From contig NZ_CP087263.1 in assembly GCF_020923435.1 (NCBI RefSeq), positions 4,049,970 to 4,113,969 of the forward strand: 64,000 bases of DNA. The letters run 5' to 3'. Positions 16,571-24,943 of the stretch are shown one piece after another (position 1 is the first letter of the stretch; every line of letters begins with the position of its first letter). The DNA comes from Brevibacillus humidisoli. GTDB taxonomy: Bacteria; Bacillota; Bacilli; Brevibacillales; Brevibacillaceae. A program made the translations under genes and the position numbers. Below the pieces are notes generated by a model. That model was not told the origin of the DNA and searched no databases. It worked only from the letters and a program-made list of their open reading frames with translations.

Positions 16571-17816
16571 CAGCCAGCAGTCCCTCGGCAGTCAGCCAGT
16601 CCCCAGCGAGGTAAAGACCGGGAATATCGGCAACCGAGGATGCTTCTGCTGTGACGGATGTCGGTTCAACCCTCGGCAAGCGGTGCGACACGGTAATAGC
16701 TGGCAGATAGCGGCTGGTCAACACTTCCCTCCGCCACCCAGGCTGGAGCTGATCGAGAAACGATTCCATTTCCTGTCTATGTCCTGCTGCATCCTGCTCC
16801 TCCCCCGTTCGCAGATACTTGAACAGATGAACCACAGCGTGCTGACGGTCCCGACTTAACCTGGCCGCTGCCGAGTGGTTGGAAAAGTAAAGCGAACGGT
16901 CCAAATCGAGTGCAAACGAGGTGTCGGGTCTTGGCAGTCTTTTACATGCGATGTCCAGACACGCCCCTTTCACCGGGATCATGGCCTCCCCGAGTGCCGC
17001 AAGCCGTGATGGCACCTCTTGCCGCAGCAGCTTGACAGTACCTGGCGGTGGAAGTGTGGAGATGACTGAGCGAGTATGGAATGCGTGTCCATCAGCCGTG
17101 GTTACGATCATCTCCGGTGCCGTGCCGCCGATCGCTGTAACCTGTCTTTTTTGGTGGACCGTCGCTCCCGCTGCCACTGCTTGCGACAGCAGACCATCCA
17201 CTAACTGCTGCCAACCACCATGTAGGTAGAGGGCTCCTTTTGCGGAGAGCTTCACCTGTCGGATGGCCGCAGCGGCGCTAGTCAACTCCGGCTCATTGGT
17301 ATAGGTGGCCAGCCGGGAGATCGCATAAAAAAGCTGCTTCACACTCTCCGATTGAAACTGCTGCTCTACCCAGTCATGCAGGCTGATTCCTTGGATCGCA
17401 TCCGTGTCTACCCTCGGAAGCCGACTGATCAAACGGATCAGCTCCTTTTTCTCCCGCCAGGAGAATAGCTTGGAGGTAAGCAGAGAGACCGGTGAAAGCG
17501 GCATCTCGTATACCCTCTCTCCCATAACCAGCTTGCCGGAGATGCCAGCCGTTCCCCCTTTTGGAATCACGCCAAGCTCGCACAGTACGTTCATTCCCGC
17601 CCCCTGTTTGTACAGCGCATGAGGGCCCAGATTAAACAGGCATCCCTCCCGTTCCTCCGTCATGGCGCGCCCTCCCAGATGATCTGAGCGTTCCAGGAGC
17701 AGCACCTGTTTTCCTCGTCTGGCCAACCAGGTGGCCGCCGTTAAACCTGCCAAGCCACCCCCGATAACCACTGTGTCCCACGGCTTACCCTCCCACCTGG
17801 CGGGTGTGGTCGTCAT
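16509..17816 (-). CDS. FAD-dependent oxidoreductase (phytoene-desaturase/amine-oxidase fold)
   Basis: A 435-aa flavoprotein. ATG 17816 has GGGGAGGA upstream; a longer frame adds 10 residues. The dinucleotide-binding fold is VVIGGGLAGLTAATWLARRGKQVLLLERSDHLGGRA at about residues 15-50, and the C-terminal FAD motif is LYLAGDWLTAEGLLADAALSSGRQAA. The middle resembles protoporphyrinogen oxidase/phytoene desaturase relatives but has no diagnostic substrate residues. It lies immediately upstream of, and overlaps, the ECF41 sigma gene, and its promoter has the ECF41 consensus, so the sigma factor probably drives both genes. Confidence 0.86.
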   Translation of the reverse strand: MTTTPARWEGKPWDTVVIGGGLAGLTAATWLARRGKQVLLLERSDHLGGRAMTEEREGCLFNLGPHALYKQGAGMNVLCELGVIPKGGTAGISGKLVMGERVYEMPLSPVSLLTSKLFSWREKKELIRLISRLPRVDTDAIQGISLHDWVEQQFQSESVKQLFYAISRLATYTNEPELTSAAAAIRQVKLSAKGALYLHGGWQQLVDGLLSQAVAAGATVHQKRQVTAIGGTAPEMIVTTADGHAFHTRSVISTLPPPGTVKLLRQEVPSRLAALGEAMIPVKGACLDIACKRLPRPDTSFALDLDRSLYFSNHSAAARLSRDRQHAVVHLFKYLRTGEEQDAAGHRQEMESFLDQLQPGWRREVLTSRYLPAITVSHRLPRVEPTSVTAEASSVADIPGLYLAGDWLTAEGLLADAALSSGRQAASCVLTLLTI

Positions 17817-17850
17817 CAGAGTCCTCCCCTTTGCATCCTTTTGCAAACAA

Positions 17851-17877
17851 GACGAGAAAGAAGTGAGATTTGTGACA
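17851..17877 (-). promoter_or_regulatory. ECF41-type promoter before the oxidoreductase gene
   Basis: On the minus strand TGTCACA (-35) is followed by exactly 16 nt and CGTC (-10), 35 nt before the oxidoreductase start. As I recall, this is the consensus reported for ECF41 target promoters. It implies autoregulation of the oxidoreductase-sigma pair. Confidence 0.75.
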
Positions 17878-18001
17878 CATGATCAGAAAACGAGAAAACA
17901 ATCGAACCAACTAACACGCATGCAAGTGATGAACCTCATCCAGATCTGGGTATTCACCCTCATTTGTTTTATACTATACCTGTACCTCTATCGATCGGGA
18001 A

Positions 18002-18826
18002 GTGAGAGATTTGCTGCAGATAACCGAGTTTGACGCGATCACCTGCGCCCGGACGACAGTGTCCGGGGGCGGAATAAAGCTTGACGTCTACTTGTACTTT
18101 ATGGACGGGTTGTTGGTGGATACCGGACCGAGTCGCATGAGCCGTACACTGATTCCGTTTTTCCAAGACAAGCCGATCGAGCAAGTCGTCCTAACCCATC
18201 ACCATGAAGACCATACCGGCCTGGCTAGATGGATCGAGCAAAACCTCGGCATGACTCCGTATATCCATGAAAAAGGCATCCCCCTCTGCCAGCAGCGGCC
18301 ATCCCTTCCGCTCTACCGCCGACTGTTCTGGGGAGGCCGGGAACCGTTTCAGCCGCAGCCCGTGCCCTCCACTGTGGAGACGGAACATTACCAGTTCGAA
18401 GTGATCCATACACCCGGCCATGCCGACGATCATATCTCGCTGCTCAACCGTGAACAAGGCTGGTTGTTCAGCGGCGATTTGTTCGTTACGTCACGTCCCA
18501 AAAGCTTCTTTTCCTTTGAAGCAGCACCGCAGATCATTCGCTCACTGCGCAGCATCTTGTCCTATGACTTCTCCACCTTAATCTGTTCACATGCCGGCGT
18601 TCTGTTCGACGGGAAAAAAATGATTCAAACAAAGCTAAACTACCTGGAAGAAGTAGTCGGACAGGTAACCGCACTCTACGAGCAAGGCCTAACGGCCAAG
18701 CAGATCCGCCAACGCCTGTTCCCCCAGATCCATCCGATGCAGCTGCTGTCCGGTTTTGAAAACTCGCCTGAACATCTGATTCGATCGATTGTACGTGAGC
18801 TGGAGGTGGAAAGAAACCAACCCTGA
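18002..18826 (+). CDS. MBL-fold metallo-hydrolase
   Basis: Metallo-beta-lactamase-fold hydrolase of 274 aa. The metal motif HHHEDHTG is at about residues 65-72, followed by HTPGHADDH near 139 and the GDLF aspartate; the late metal His is in CSHAG. The start is a GTG with a weak ribosome site; a TTG four codons later is an alternative. The C-terminal region (ITALYEQGLTAKQIRQRLF-like helices) resembles the extra domain of glyoxalase-II-like relatives. Substrate unknown. It reads away from the oxidoreductase gene and has its own terminator region. Confidence 0.85.
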   Translation: MRDLLQITEFDAITCARTTVSGGGIKLDVYLYFMDGLLVDTGPSRMSRTLIPFFQDKPIEQVVLTHHHEDHTGLARWIEQNLGMTPYIHEKGIPLCQQRPSLPLYRRLFWGGREPFQPQPVPSTVETEHYQFEVIHTPGHADDHISLLNREQGWLFSGDLFVTSRPKSFFSFEAAPQIIRSLRSILSYDFSTLICSHAGVLFDGKKMIQTKLNYLEEVVGQVTALYEQGLTAKQIRQRLFPQIHPMQLLSGFENSPEHLIRSIVRELEVERNQP

Positions 18827-18904
18827 CGCGGGGCCATTCGTTGGCAGATGTCCTGCAGAGGTCCAGACAGGAAACAACTTGACCGGCTCCTTGTCGAAAA
18901 CAAA

Positions 18905-18928
18905 AAAGCTCGGAGATTGCCGAGCTTT
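18905..18928 (-). terminator. Terminator for ung
   Basis: AAAGCTCGG and CCGAGCTTT form a 9-bp stem. On the minus strand the U tract CTTTTTTG follows. It may also serve the converging MBL gene, though the plus-strand U tract is broken. Confidence 0.85.
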
Positions 18929-18931
18929 CCT

Positions 18932-19606
18932 TTACATATCCGGGATCTGCCAGTCGATCTGCTCACTGCCGATGCTCTTCAAGAATTGATTGGTCCTAGA
19001 GAATGGTCTGCTGCCGAAGAACCCCCTGTTGGCAGAAAACGGGCTGGGATGGGGGGAACTGATAATATGGTGGTGCGGAGCCGTTATGAGTTCACGTTTC
19101 TCCTGAGCGTTCTTGCCCCATAAGAGAAAGACCACTGGTTTTTCGCGCTCGTTGAGGATGGAGATCACCCTGTCTGTAAACTTCTCCCAGCCTATCCCCC
19201 GATGCGAGTTGGCAGCACCGCGCCGTACGGTGAGGACAGCGTTGAGCAACAGCACCCCCTGCTCAGCCCATCTGACGAGGTAACCGTTGTTGGGAATGGT
19301 ACAGCCCAGATCTTGCTGCAGCTCTTTAAACATATTCTGCAGGGACGGCGGGGTGGCCACTCCCGGCTTGACGGAAAAGCTTAGCCCATGAGCCTGCCCC
19401 GGCCCGTGATAAGGGTCTTGACCGAGGATCACCGCTTTGGTGTCGGCATACGCCGTGTAGTGCAGCGCGTTAAAAATGTCGTACATATCCGGATAGATCG
19501 TTTTCGTCCGATACTCTTCTACGAGAAACTGCCGCAATTGCAGGTAATACGGCTTCTCAAACTCGTCCTGCAGGAGCGGTCCCCAGTCATTTCGCAATAT
19601 CTTCAT
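18932..19606 (-). CDS. ung: Uracil-DNA glycosylase (family 1)
   Basis: Removes uracil from DNA at the start of base excision repair; 224 aa, the usual length. The start MKILRNDWG is chosen over a frame 69 codons longer; AGGTGAT lies upstream. The water-activating loop is [18 protein letters not shown] with the catalytic Asp in GQDPYH, and the DNA-intercalation loop is [13 protein letters not shown] with the catalytic His. It ends 4 bp from its terminator and is convergent with the MBL gene. Confidence 0.96.
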   Translation of the reverse strand: MKILRNDWGPLLQDEFEKPYYLQLRQFLVEEYRTKTIYPDMYDIFNALHYTAYADTKAVILGQDPYHGPGQAHGLSFSVKPGVATPPSLQNMFKELQQDLGCTIPNNGYLVRWAEQGVLLLNAVLTVRRGAANSHRGIGWEKFTDRVISILNEREKPVVFLLWGKNAQEKRELITAPHHHIISSPHPSPFSANRGFFGSRPFSRTNQFLKSIGSEQIDWQIPDM

Positions 19607-19725
19607 CTCATCATCACCTATAAAAGCAAAGTGTCCATCCATACCAACCATTATAACAAAAACTGGACATGCACGACTGAAGGGTTGGCTGGAGTATCCC
19701 CGCAAACCGCAAAAGGGGCAAAAAA

Positions 19726-19749
19726 GGGCTGTTGAGGAATCAACAGCCC
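19726..19749 (-). terminator. Terminator of the ehu operon
   Basis: GGGCTGTTGA and TCAACAGCCC form a perfect 10-bp stem with a GGAA loop; on the minus strand it is followed by CCTTTTTTG. It lies 60 bp after the ehuA stop. Confidence 0.92.
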
Positions 19750-19809
19750 AATGAACGGTAAGCGTATACCCTATATCTGTCTGTTTCGAAAAGGCAATGC
19801 AGCCCTCTA

Positions 19810-20631
19810 TCACGGATTGAGGAACCGACTGAGGAACGACTGCAGCCGTTCACTCTGCGGGTTCTCAAAGATTTGCTGCGGCGGACCTTCTTCTACGATC
19901 AATCCGCCGTCGGTAAAGATGACGCGGTCCGCTACGTCTCGCGCGAAATCCATCTCATGTGTGATCAGCATCATCGCCATTTCGCCCTCTTCGGCAATCT
20001 CCTTGATAACAGAGAGGACCTCGCCTACCAACTCTGGGTCGAGCGCAGAGGTGACCTCGTCAAACAACATCACCTTGGGACGCATCACCAATGCTCGCGC
20101 GATGGCCACCCGCTGTTTTTGCCCCCCGGAAAGCTGAGCCGGATAGGCATCCGTCTTGTCCGCCAGACCTACCTTTTCCAGCATGCTGACGGCCCGCTGC
20201 ACGGCTTCCTCTTTGGACAGCCCCAAGACGCGGATCGGTGCCTCAATGCAGTTGCGCAGGATTGTCATGTGCGGAAAGAGATTGAAGTGTTGAAACACCA
20301 TCCCGATATTGCCGCGAATCCGATGCAGATGCTTTTCATCAGCACGTACCAGCTTGCCGTTCACTTCTTTGTGCCAGAGCATCTCGCCATCTACCTCAAT
20401 CGTGCCTGAGGTGGGCTCCTCCAATGTCATTAACAGACGAGCCAGCGTCGTCTTACCTGATCCGCTGGGCCCGATCACGGCCACTTTTTCCGAAGGAGCG
20501 ATGTCCAGATCAATCCCCTTTAGAATCTCCAGATCACCAAATTTTTTGGTTATTCCCCGGTAGCGCACCATGGGCCGCTGACTAACCGTTTCCTGGACCT
20601 CATCGTGGTAATGCTCCAGTGCCATGCTCAT
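19810..20631 (-). CDS. ehuA: Ectoine/hydroxyectoine ABC transporter ATPase EhuA
   Basis: Cytoplasmic ATPase, 273 aa, of the polar amino-acid class. Walker [11 protein letters not shown]-loop in [17 protein letters not shown], signature [15 protein letters not shown], Walker [14 protein letters not shown] and His switch [12 protein letters not shown]. The insert after the Walker A domain ([24 protein letters not shown]) is longer than in GlnQ and is typical of EhuA. It is the last gene of an EhuB-C-D-A operon importing compatible solutes for osmoprotection or as carbon and nitrogen source. Confidence 0.9.
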   Translation of the reverse strand: MSMALEHYHDEVQETVSQRPMVRYRGITKKFGDLEILKGIDLDIAPSEKVAVIGPSGSGKTTLARLLMTLEEPTSGTIEVDGEMLWHKEVNGKLVRADEKHLHRIRGNIGMVFQHFNLFPHMTILRNCIEAPIRVLGLSKEEAVQRAVSMLEKVGLADKTDAYPAQLSGGQKQRVAIARALVMRPKVMLFDEVTSALDPELVGEVLSVIKEIAEEGEMAMMLITHEMDFARDVADRVIFTDGGLIVEEGPPQQIFENPQSERLQSFLSRFLNP

Positions 20632-20677
20632 ACCCTCACATCCTTTTTTGGATTTTTCGCTTCTTTGATGCCAACCG

Positions 20678-21328
20678 TTACCGCTGCAAACGTGCTTCCA
20701 GCCGTCGTACCAGAAGCGACGAAGGATAGCTTAACAGGAGGAAGATCAGACCGACCAGGGTAAACGGCTCAACGTATTCGAACGTCTGGGAACCAATGAT
20801 CTTAGCGGTTTGCAGCAGTTCCACCAGCGTAATCGCCGACAGGATCGGTGTGTCTTTAAACATCACTAGCAGATAGTTCCCCATCACCGGTATGATCGGG
20901 GGAATCGATTGCGGCAAAATAACTCGGAGCCAGGTCTGTGCCCGCGTGAAGTTAAGCGCCGTCGCTGCTTCCCACTGGCCCTTGGGGATGTTGTCGATCC
21001 CCGAACGATACACTTCTGAGAGATAGGTGCTGTAGTGAAGACCTAATGCAATCGAACCAGTGGTAAAGGCCGATAGCGAAATTCCAGTCCATGCAGGCAT
21101 GGCGTAATACAAGAAAATCACCTGTACCAGCAGCGGGGTGCTGCGGACAAACTCGACAAACCCAACGGCCGGCAGCGAGAGCAGACGGTTGGAAGACCGC
21201 CTCGCCAGTGTCAGCAGCAACCCGAATACGACAGAAATCACAAACCCGACAAACGTTGCAGCAATGGTTACTAGTGCCGCTTCAAGCAGTTTGGGCAGGA
21301 TTGAGAAGGCGTAATTCCAGTCCCACAT
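20678..21328 (-). CDS. ehuD: Ectoine/hydroxyectoine ABC transporter permease EhuD
   Basis: HisM/GlnP-type permease, 216 aa, about five transmembrane helices. ATG 21328 is preferred to the adjoining GTG because GGGGAGGT is 8 bases upstream. The EAA loop reads [30 protein letters not shown]. It begins directly after the ehuC stop (TAGGTGATG), so the two are translationally coupled. Confidence 0.88.
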   Translation of the reverse strand: MWDWNYAFSILPKLLEAALVTIAATFVGFVISVVFGLLLTLARRSSNRLLSLPAVGFVEFVRSTPLLVQVIFLYYAMPAWTGISLSAFTTGSIALGLHYSTYLSEVYRSGIDNIPKGQWEAATALNFTRAQTWLRVILPQSIPPIIPVMGNYLLVMFKDTPILSAITLVELLQTAKIIGSQTFEYVEPFTLVGLIFLLLSYPSSLLVRRLEARLQR

Positions 21329-21331
21329 CAC

Positions 21332-21973
21332 CTACGACCTCCCCGCTGCGGCTTTTCGCTCGATGAAACGGACCGCAAGTGTCAGAATGTAGGCAATGAT
21401 GAAGTAAATCACCAATAGCGAGCCCAGGATCATCGTCGACTTGTCGATGTACGTGGTACTCAGCAGCATGGCCTCGGCTGTCAAATCGTTGAGCGTAATC
21501 AGCGAGACAAGTGCTGTTCCTTTGAGCAGTTCAATCAACAGGTTGCCAAAGGGCGGAATCATCCGTACAAACGCCTGTGGCAGGATGACCACTCTCATCC
21601 GCTGAAACGGTGTCATGTTGAGGGCAATCGAGGCTTCCCACTGGCCTTTTGGTATCGCCAAAATGGCGCTGCGCACGATCTCTGATCCGTACGCCCCGTA
21701 GTTAAGGGCAAAAGCGAGAACCGCCACCACCATCGTAGGCAGCGTCACACCCAACAATGGCAGCACATAGTAGAACCAGAAAAGTTGGACAAGCAGCGAG
21801 GTGCCGCGAAAGATTTCCACGTAGACAACTGTCACCTGTCGTACGATCGCGTATTTGGAAAGGCGGGAAAGACCCGCAACAATAGAAATGATAAGAGCAA
21901 AAAAGGCGGAGTACAGCGTTACTTCCACCGTAACAATGATTCCGTTCCATAAAGCAGGCAGTAAATCAATCAT
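21332..21973 (-). CDS. ehuC: Ectoine/hydroxyectoine ABC transporter permease EhuC
   Basis: HisQ/GlnP-type permease, 213 aa, partner of EhuD. Hydrophobic helices flank the EAA loop ASIALNMTPFQRMRVVILPQAFVRMIPPFGN. It lies about 100 bp after the binding-protein gene, with a hairpin between, and abuts ehuD. Confidence 0.88.
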   Translation of the reverse strand: MIDLLPALWNGIIVTVEVTLYSAFFALIISIVAGLSRLSKYAIVRQVTVVYVEIFRGTSLLVQLFWFYYVLPLLGVTLPTMVVAVLAFALNYGAYGSEIVRSAILAIPKGQWEASIALNMTPFQRMRVVILPQAFVRMIPPFGNLLIELLKGTALVSLITLNDLTAEAMLLSTTYIDKSTMILGSLLVIYFIIAYILTLAVRFIERKAAAGRS

Positions 21974-22032
21974 GCTGTTAATCGGACTCCAACCTCCTTA
22001 GGCAAAAGTGGAAAATCAATGGAAGCGGACAA

Positions 22033-22053
22033 TGCCCCCTGTCAGCGGGGGCA
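22033..22053 (-). terminator. Intercistronic hairpin between ehuB and ehuC
   Basis: TGCCCCC pairs with GGGGGCA. There is no U run, so it more likely stabilises the ehuB message upstream or reduces permease expression, as is common after binding-protein genes. Confidence 0.5.
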
Positions 22054-22075
22054 AAGTCCATCTTGATTCCAGCAG

Positions 22076-23002
22076 TTATTCCGGTTTGCAGAGCTTCTCA
22101 GCGGTCATATCGCCCGGCAGCTCTTGTTCCGTAAAGCCAAATGGCTTGATAATGTTCAGCAGTTCGCCTGATTCTTTCAGTTTTTTCAGTTCCGCATTAA
22201 ACGCTTCGCGAAGAGCTGTATCCTCCTGACGGAACGCAGTGGCACCATAGCCACGGACCCCTTTCCCGTCAATCACCGGCTGGTCAAAGTCCATCACCCG
22301 CTCCAGAGTGTCATCATTTGCTGAGTCAAGCACTGCCTGCAGCGAAGGACCGGTCATCGTAATAGCGTGTACACGATCAGATTGCAGGGCCTTTATCGCC
22401 GCGGGTTGATCCGGAACGATCACGATTTGATCCTCAGCGGCACCCATTTTCTTCAAGTAGCCCTCTTCAGCCGCGCCAGCCATAACAGCAACTTTGGCCT
22501 CTTTGTTGTTGACGATATCTTCATAGCTCTTCAGGTTGAGCGGATTTCCCTTCTTCACCGCCAGCGCCTCACCGATGCTGTACTCTGGCTCAGCAAACGC
22601 GACAGATTTGCAGCGATCCGGCGTGATGTACATTCCGGCCGTGATCATGTCAAAGCGTTTTGCCTTCAGACCCGGAATCAGTGCACCAAACTCGACGAGT
22701 ACCGGTTCCATCTCCTTGACGCCCATCTTGTTCAGAATCGTACGTGCGATTTCTACGGCCTCACCTGTCAGTTTGCCATTCTCATCTTTGTATGCGTAAG
22801 GCTTCTCATTGGCAAAACCGACCGTTACTTTTCCAGCGCTCTTAATTTTTGCAAGCGTCGTTTCTGCCGACTGTTCTCCCGATGATGAGTCACCTGACGG
22901 CTGGTCTCCGGTTCCTGCCTGACTGCCGCTCGTCTGTGTGCCGCAGCCGACTAGAACCCCCACCATCATCAATGTGATAAGCATGTGAAAAAATTTTTTC
23001 AT
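22076..23002 (-). CDS. ehuB: Ectoine/hydroxyectoine-binding lipoprotein EhuB
   Basis: Extracytoplasmic binding protein of 308 aa. The start MKKFFHML has GGGGGAG upstream; the longer frame adds 11 residues. Lipobox LVGC is followed by a Gly/Ser-rich linker. Family phrases characteristic of EhuB are VGFANEKPYAYK, GEAVEIARTILNKMG, EFGALIPGLKAKRFDMITAGMYITPDRC and RGYGATAF. It is the first gene of the operon and its promoter region contains a perfect 10-bp inverted repeat. Confidence 0.92.
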   Translation of the reverse strand: MKKFFHMLITLMMVGVLVGCGTQTSGSQAGTGDQPSGDSSSGEQSAETTLAKIKSAGKVTVGFANEKPYAYKDENGKLTGEAVEIARTILNKMGVKEMEPVLVEFGALIPGLKAKRFDMITAGMYITPDRCKSVAFAEPEYSIGEALAVKKGNPLNLKSYEDIVNNKEAKVAVMAGAAEEGYLKKMGAAEDQIVIVPDQPAAIKALQSDRVHAITMTGPSLQAVLDSANDDTLERVMDFDQPVIDGKGVRGYGATAFRQEDTALREAFNAELKKLKESGELLNIIKPFGFTEQELPGDMTAEKLCKPE

Positions 23003-23047
23003 CGCTCTGGCTCCCCCCAATAATTTTTTATGCATGTTATAGGCTAT

Positions 23048-23080
23048 AATAATGGCACTATTTCAAATATTGCCATTATT
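23048..23080. promoter_or_regulatory. Inverted repeat in the ehuB promoter region
   Basis: AATAATGGCA and TGCCATTATT are perfect complements around a 13-nt spacer, 45-80 bp before ehuB. The repeat overlaps candidate promoter elements on the minus strand (TTGAAA at 23061-23066, TATAAC near 23036-23041). It looks like an operator for a dimeric regulator. No ehuR-like gene lies nearby. Confidence 0.55.
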
Positions 23081-23587
23081 TGAAGCGCGAGACTACGTCC
23101 GGGTCTGGAAGGTATGCGTTTATCATGAAGGTCTTCGAGGGTGACAGTCGGAGTAAATGACAGAGGGTGCAACGCCGTTCTTATTTACCTGACTTTTATG
23201 GTAACAAAATTCCAATCGATCCTCATCCTTGATATAGCGGAATTATTCCGGCTGAAACCGGCTCACCCAATTTCAGCAAGCATTACCCGGGGGATCCCCC
23301 TTTTTCTTCCTGTATCCTCTCATATACTCCCATATCGTCCCAATAGACACCGCGCTGCTACTGGGCCCCAAGCGAAGCACTACGCTAGGTAGCACCAGCG
23401 CCCACCGCAAGGCAGCAGAAGTCTCTCGTGTTGGGCCAGCCACCCTCTCCCGGTCCAACAACTCATGAGAGCAAAGGTTGGGCGAACGTAGGGCAGGGAC
23501 GGTTGTTTTCCCGTCTTGTTTGTCTTATGGTGCACCTGTGGAGTATAATTTCGTAAGAATGATAGAAAAAAGGAGAGGAAATCGCCT
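23081..23587. other. Intergenic region with structured, unidentified sequence
   Basis: No convincing protein gene. GGGGGATCCCCC followed by TTTTT (23292-23308) resembles a plus-strand terminator. Between 23349 and 23478 two strong secondary structures can be drawn: GCGCTGCTAC with GTAGC...AGCGC, and TGTTGGGCC with GGTCCAACA enclosed by CTCTC/GAGAG. Near 23520-23549 lies a probable lepB promoter. The middle may encode an RNA; I match it to no family. Confidence 0.35.
23520..23549 (+). promoter_or_regulatory. Probable lepB promoter
   Basis: TTGTCT and a perfect TATAAT separated by 18 bases, about 40 bp before the lepB start. Confidence 0.6.
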
Positions 23588-24145
23588 GTGAAGATGGTGA
23601 GTGAGATCTGGAGCTGGATTCGTTCTCTGGCAATCGCTTTGGTGTTCGCTTTACTGATCACGATTTTCGTATTTCAACCATATAAAGTAGAAGGACATTC
23701 TATGGAACCTACCCTGCAGGATCAGCAGCGTATCTACGTTTCAAAGCTGCCGCATACGTTCTCGTATCTGCCGGACTATGGGGATGTCGTGGTGATTGAC
23801 AGCCGGACCAATCGTGAGCGAACCTTTGTCGATGAAGTGAGTGAAACGCCGCTGATACAACTGGTCACAGGGGTAGAGGGACACTTTCTATATGTAAAAC
23901 GAGTGATCGGGAAGCCAGGCGATGTGTTGGAATTTAAGAATCACAAGGTGTATCGAAATGGAACCGCGTTGGACGAACCGTATATAAAAGAAGCGATGGA
24001 TTATGTAGCTGACGGGAAATGGGTTGTTCCAGAAAACCACGTATTCGTCATGGGTGACAATCGCAACAACAGCAAAGACAGCAGAGATATTGGGTTTATC
24101 CCTCTCGATCACGTACTGGGAACCAAGATCGACTTCTCTCTATGA
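23588..24145 (+). CDS. lepB: Type I signal peptidase
   Basis: Membrane-anchored serine protease that removes Sec and Tat signal peptides; 185 aa, the usual size for the Bacillus SipS type. A single N-terminal transmembrane helix (about residues 12-29) is followed by the catalytic Ser38 in GHSMEPT and the general base Lys104 in YVKRVIG; the box MGDNRNNSKDSR is the conserved domain E. A GTG start at 23588 lies 7 bases after AGGAGAGGA; ATG two codons on is possible. Confidence 0.95.
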   Translation: MKMVSEIWSWIRSLAIALVFALLITIFVFQPYKVEGHSMEPTLQDQQRIYVSKLPHTFSYLPDYGDVVVIDSRTNRERTFVDEVSETPLIQLVTGVEGHFLYVKRVIGKPGDVLEFKNHKVYRNGTALDEPYIKEAMDYVADGKWVVPENHVFVMGDNRNNSKDSRDIGFIPLDHVLGTKIDFSL

Positions 24146-24171
24146 GCGACATCACATGAAGAAATTCCAAG

Positions 24172-24202
24172 CCGCCTCAGATGTTTTCGAGGCGGTTTTT
24201 TT
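24172..24202 (+). terminator. Terminator after lepB
   Basis: CCGCCTC pairs with GAGGCGG across a 10-nt loop and is followed by seven T. Confidence 0.9.
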
Positions 24203-24349
24203 GCTCCTCCTTATCGTTGGTGCGGCCATACAGTCCTTCGCCCTTTGTTCCAACATCCATTTTGGGCTGACAGGCAGTACATTCGCCGTTTCCGCGATTG
24301 TTCAGACGCAATACCATATCCTATACCAACGAGAAGTGGAGGGTATCGA

Positions 24350-24793
24350 ATGTCTACAACCTTGGTCCGTCAGAGGGCTTTGCGATTAGTCGGGAAACCG
24401 GTTGGTATTACACGCAGGGATGGTACCGGGATTGATGGCGTATTGTGCCGAGTGGGAGTCAACAATCTCTTTTTATTGGTCTTTCTAATCGATGATGTAT
24501 TTCCACTCATCCGGATCCCGATAAACCAAGTTCGATCCATACGCCGGTTCCCCAACTGCCCTCGTAATACGACAACCACACAAACTGCTGCCGCACGCAA
24601 TGCAAACACATGTAATACGACACGCAACACTCCGACGCGGAACGTTGTGACACGCAACACTCCGACGCGGAACGTTGTGACACGTAACATTACGAACCGT
24701 AACATTACGAACCGTAACATTACGAACCGCAACGTTACAACACGCAATGCCACCATCCAACAGCGTCATACTCCGATCAATCGCTCTACCTGA
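24350..24793 (+). CDS. Small Asn/Arg/Thr-rich repeat protein, possibly spore coat
   Basis: A 147-aa protein that I do not recognise by name. The start ATG is 6 bases after GGAGGG; an upstream frame adds 35 residues without support. Residues 1-65 look like a compact beta-rich domain (ALRLVGKPVGITRRDGTGIDGVLCRVGVNNLFLLVFL). From about residue 75 the chain is low complexity with a five-residue beat of the form T/N-R-N-x-x (TRNTP, TRNVV, NRNIT), encoded by tandem 30-nt and 15-nt DNA repeats. CATATCCTA upstream fits a sigma-K -10 pattern but no clear -35 is present. Basic, Asn/Thr-rich repeat tails are common in Bacillus coat proteins; that role is inference. Confidence 0.6.
   Translation: MSTTLVRQRALRLVGKPVGITRRDGTGIDGVLCRVGVNNLFLLVFLIDDVFPLIRIPINQVRSIRRFPNCPRNTTTTQTAAARNANTCNTTRNTPTRNVVTRNTPTRNVVTRNITNRNITNRNITNRNVTTRNATIQQRHTPINRST
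24625..24745 (+). repeat. Tandem coding repeats (30-nt and 15-nt units)
   Basis: A 30-nt unit containing ACACTCCGACGCGGAACG occurs twice, followed by a 15-nt unit (ACGAACCGTAACATT and variants) three to four times. All units are multiples of three and keep the reading frame, adding whole pentapeptides. Confidence 0.85.
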
Positions 24794-24842
24794 GATCGCA
24801 CATCTCCTCAGCGGCCGTTCACCCTTCCTGTTCCTTTTTCAA

Positions 24843-24872
24843 GACCAACCGGTCTCGGTTGGTCTCTTTTTT
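24843..24872 (+). terminator. Terminator after the repeat-protein gene
   Basis: GACCAACC and GGTTGGTC form an 8-bp stem with a 6-nt loop, then TCTTTTTT. Confidence 0.88.
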
Positions 24873-24888
24873 CCTTTACATGAATAAA

Positions 24889-24921
24889 AAAGCTGTGGAC
24901 ACTACTAGTGTCAACAGCTTG
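24889..24921 (-). terminator. Terminator after glnS
   Basis: AAGCTGT and ACAGCTT, extended by GACAC/GTGTC with single mismatched bases; on the minus strand the stem is followed by TTTTTTATTC. It lies 23 bp after the glnS stop. Confidence 0.88.
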
Positions 24922-24943
24922 ATGACTCAACGCCGAAGCGTCG

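Noticed and set aside
23380-23480. Partial resemblance to SRP RNA (GCAAGGCAGCAG, CTCTCGTGT)
   Set aside because: The universal helix 8 motif and the Alu-domain sequence are not in place and the flanks do not pair as required.
24570-24760. Regularly spaced repeats resembling a CRISPR array
   Set aside because: Units are 15 or 30 nt, directly tandem without unique spacers, and translate in frame as pentapeptides. No cas genes.
24370-24769. Open frames of 94-128 codons on the minus strand through the repeats
   Set aside because: They arise from the antisense of low-complexity codons, lack ribosome sites and encode only monotonous Val/Thr/Arg strings.
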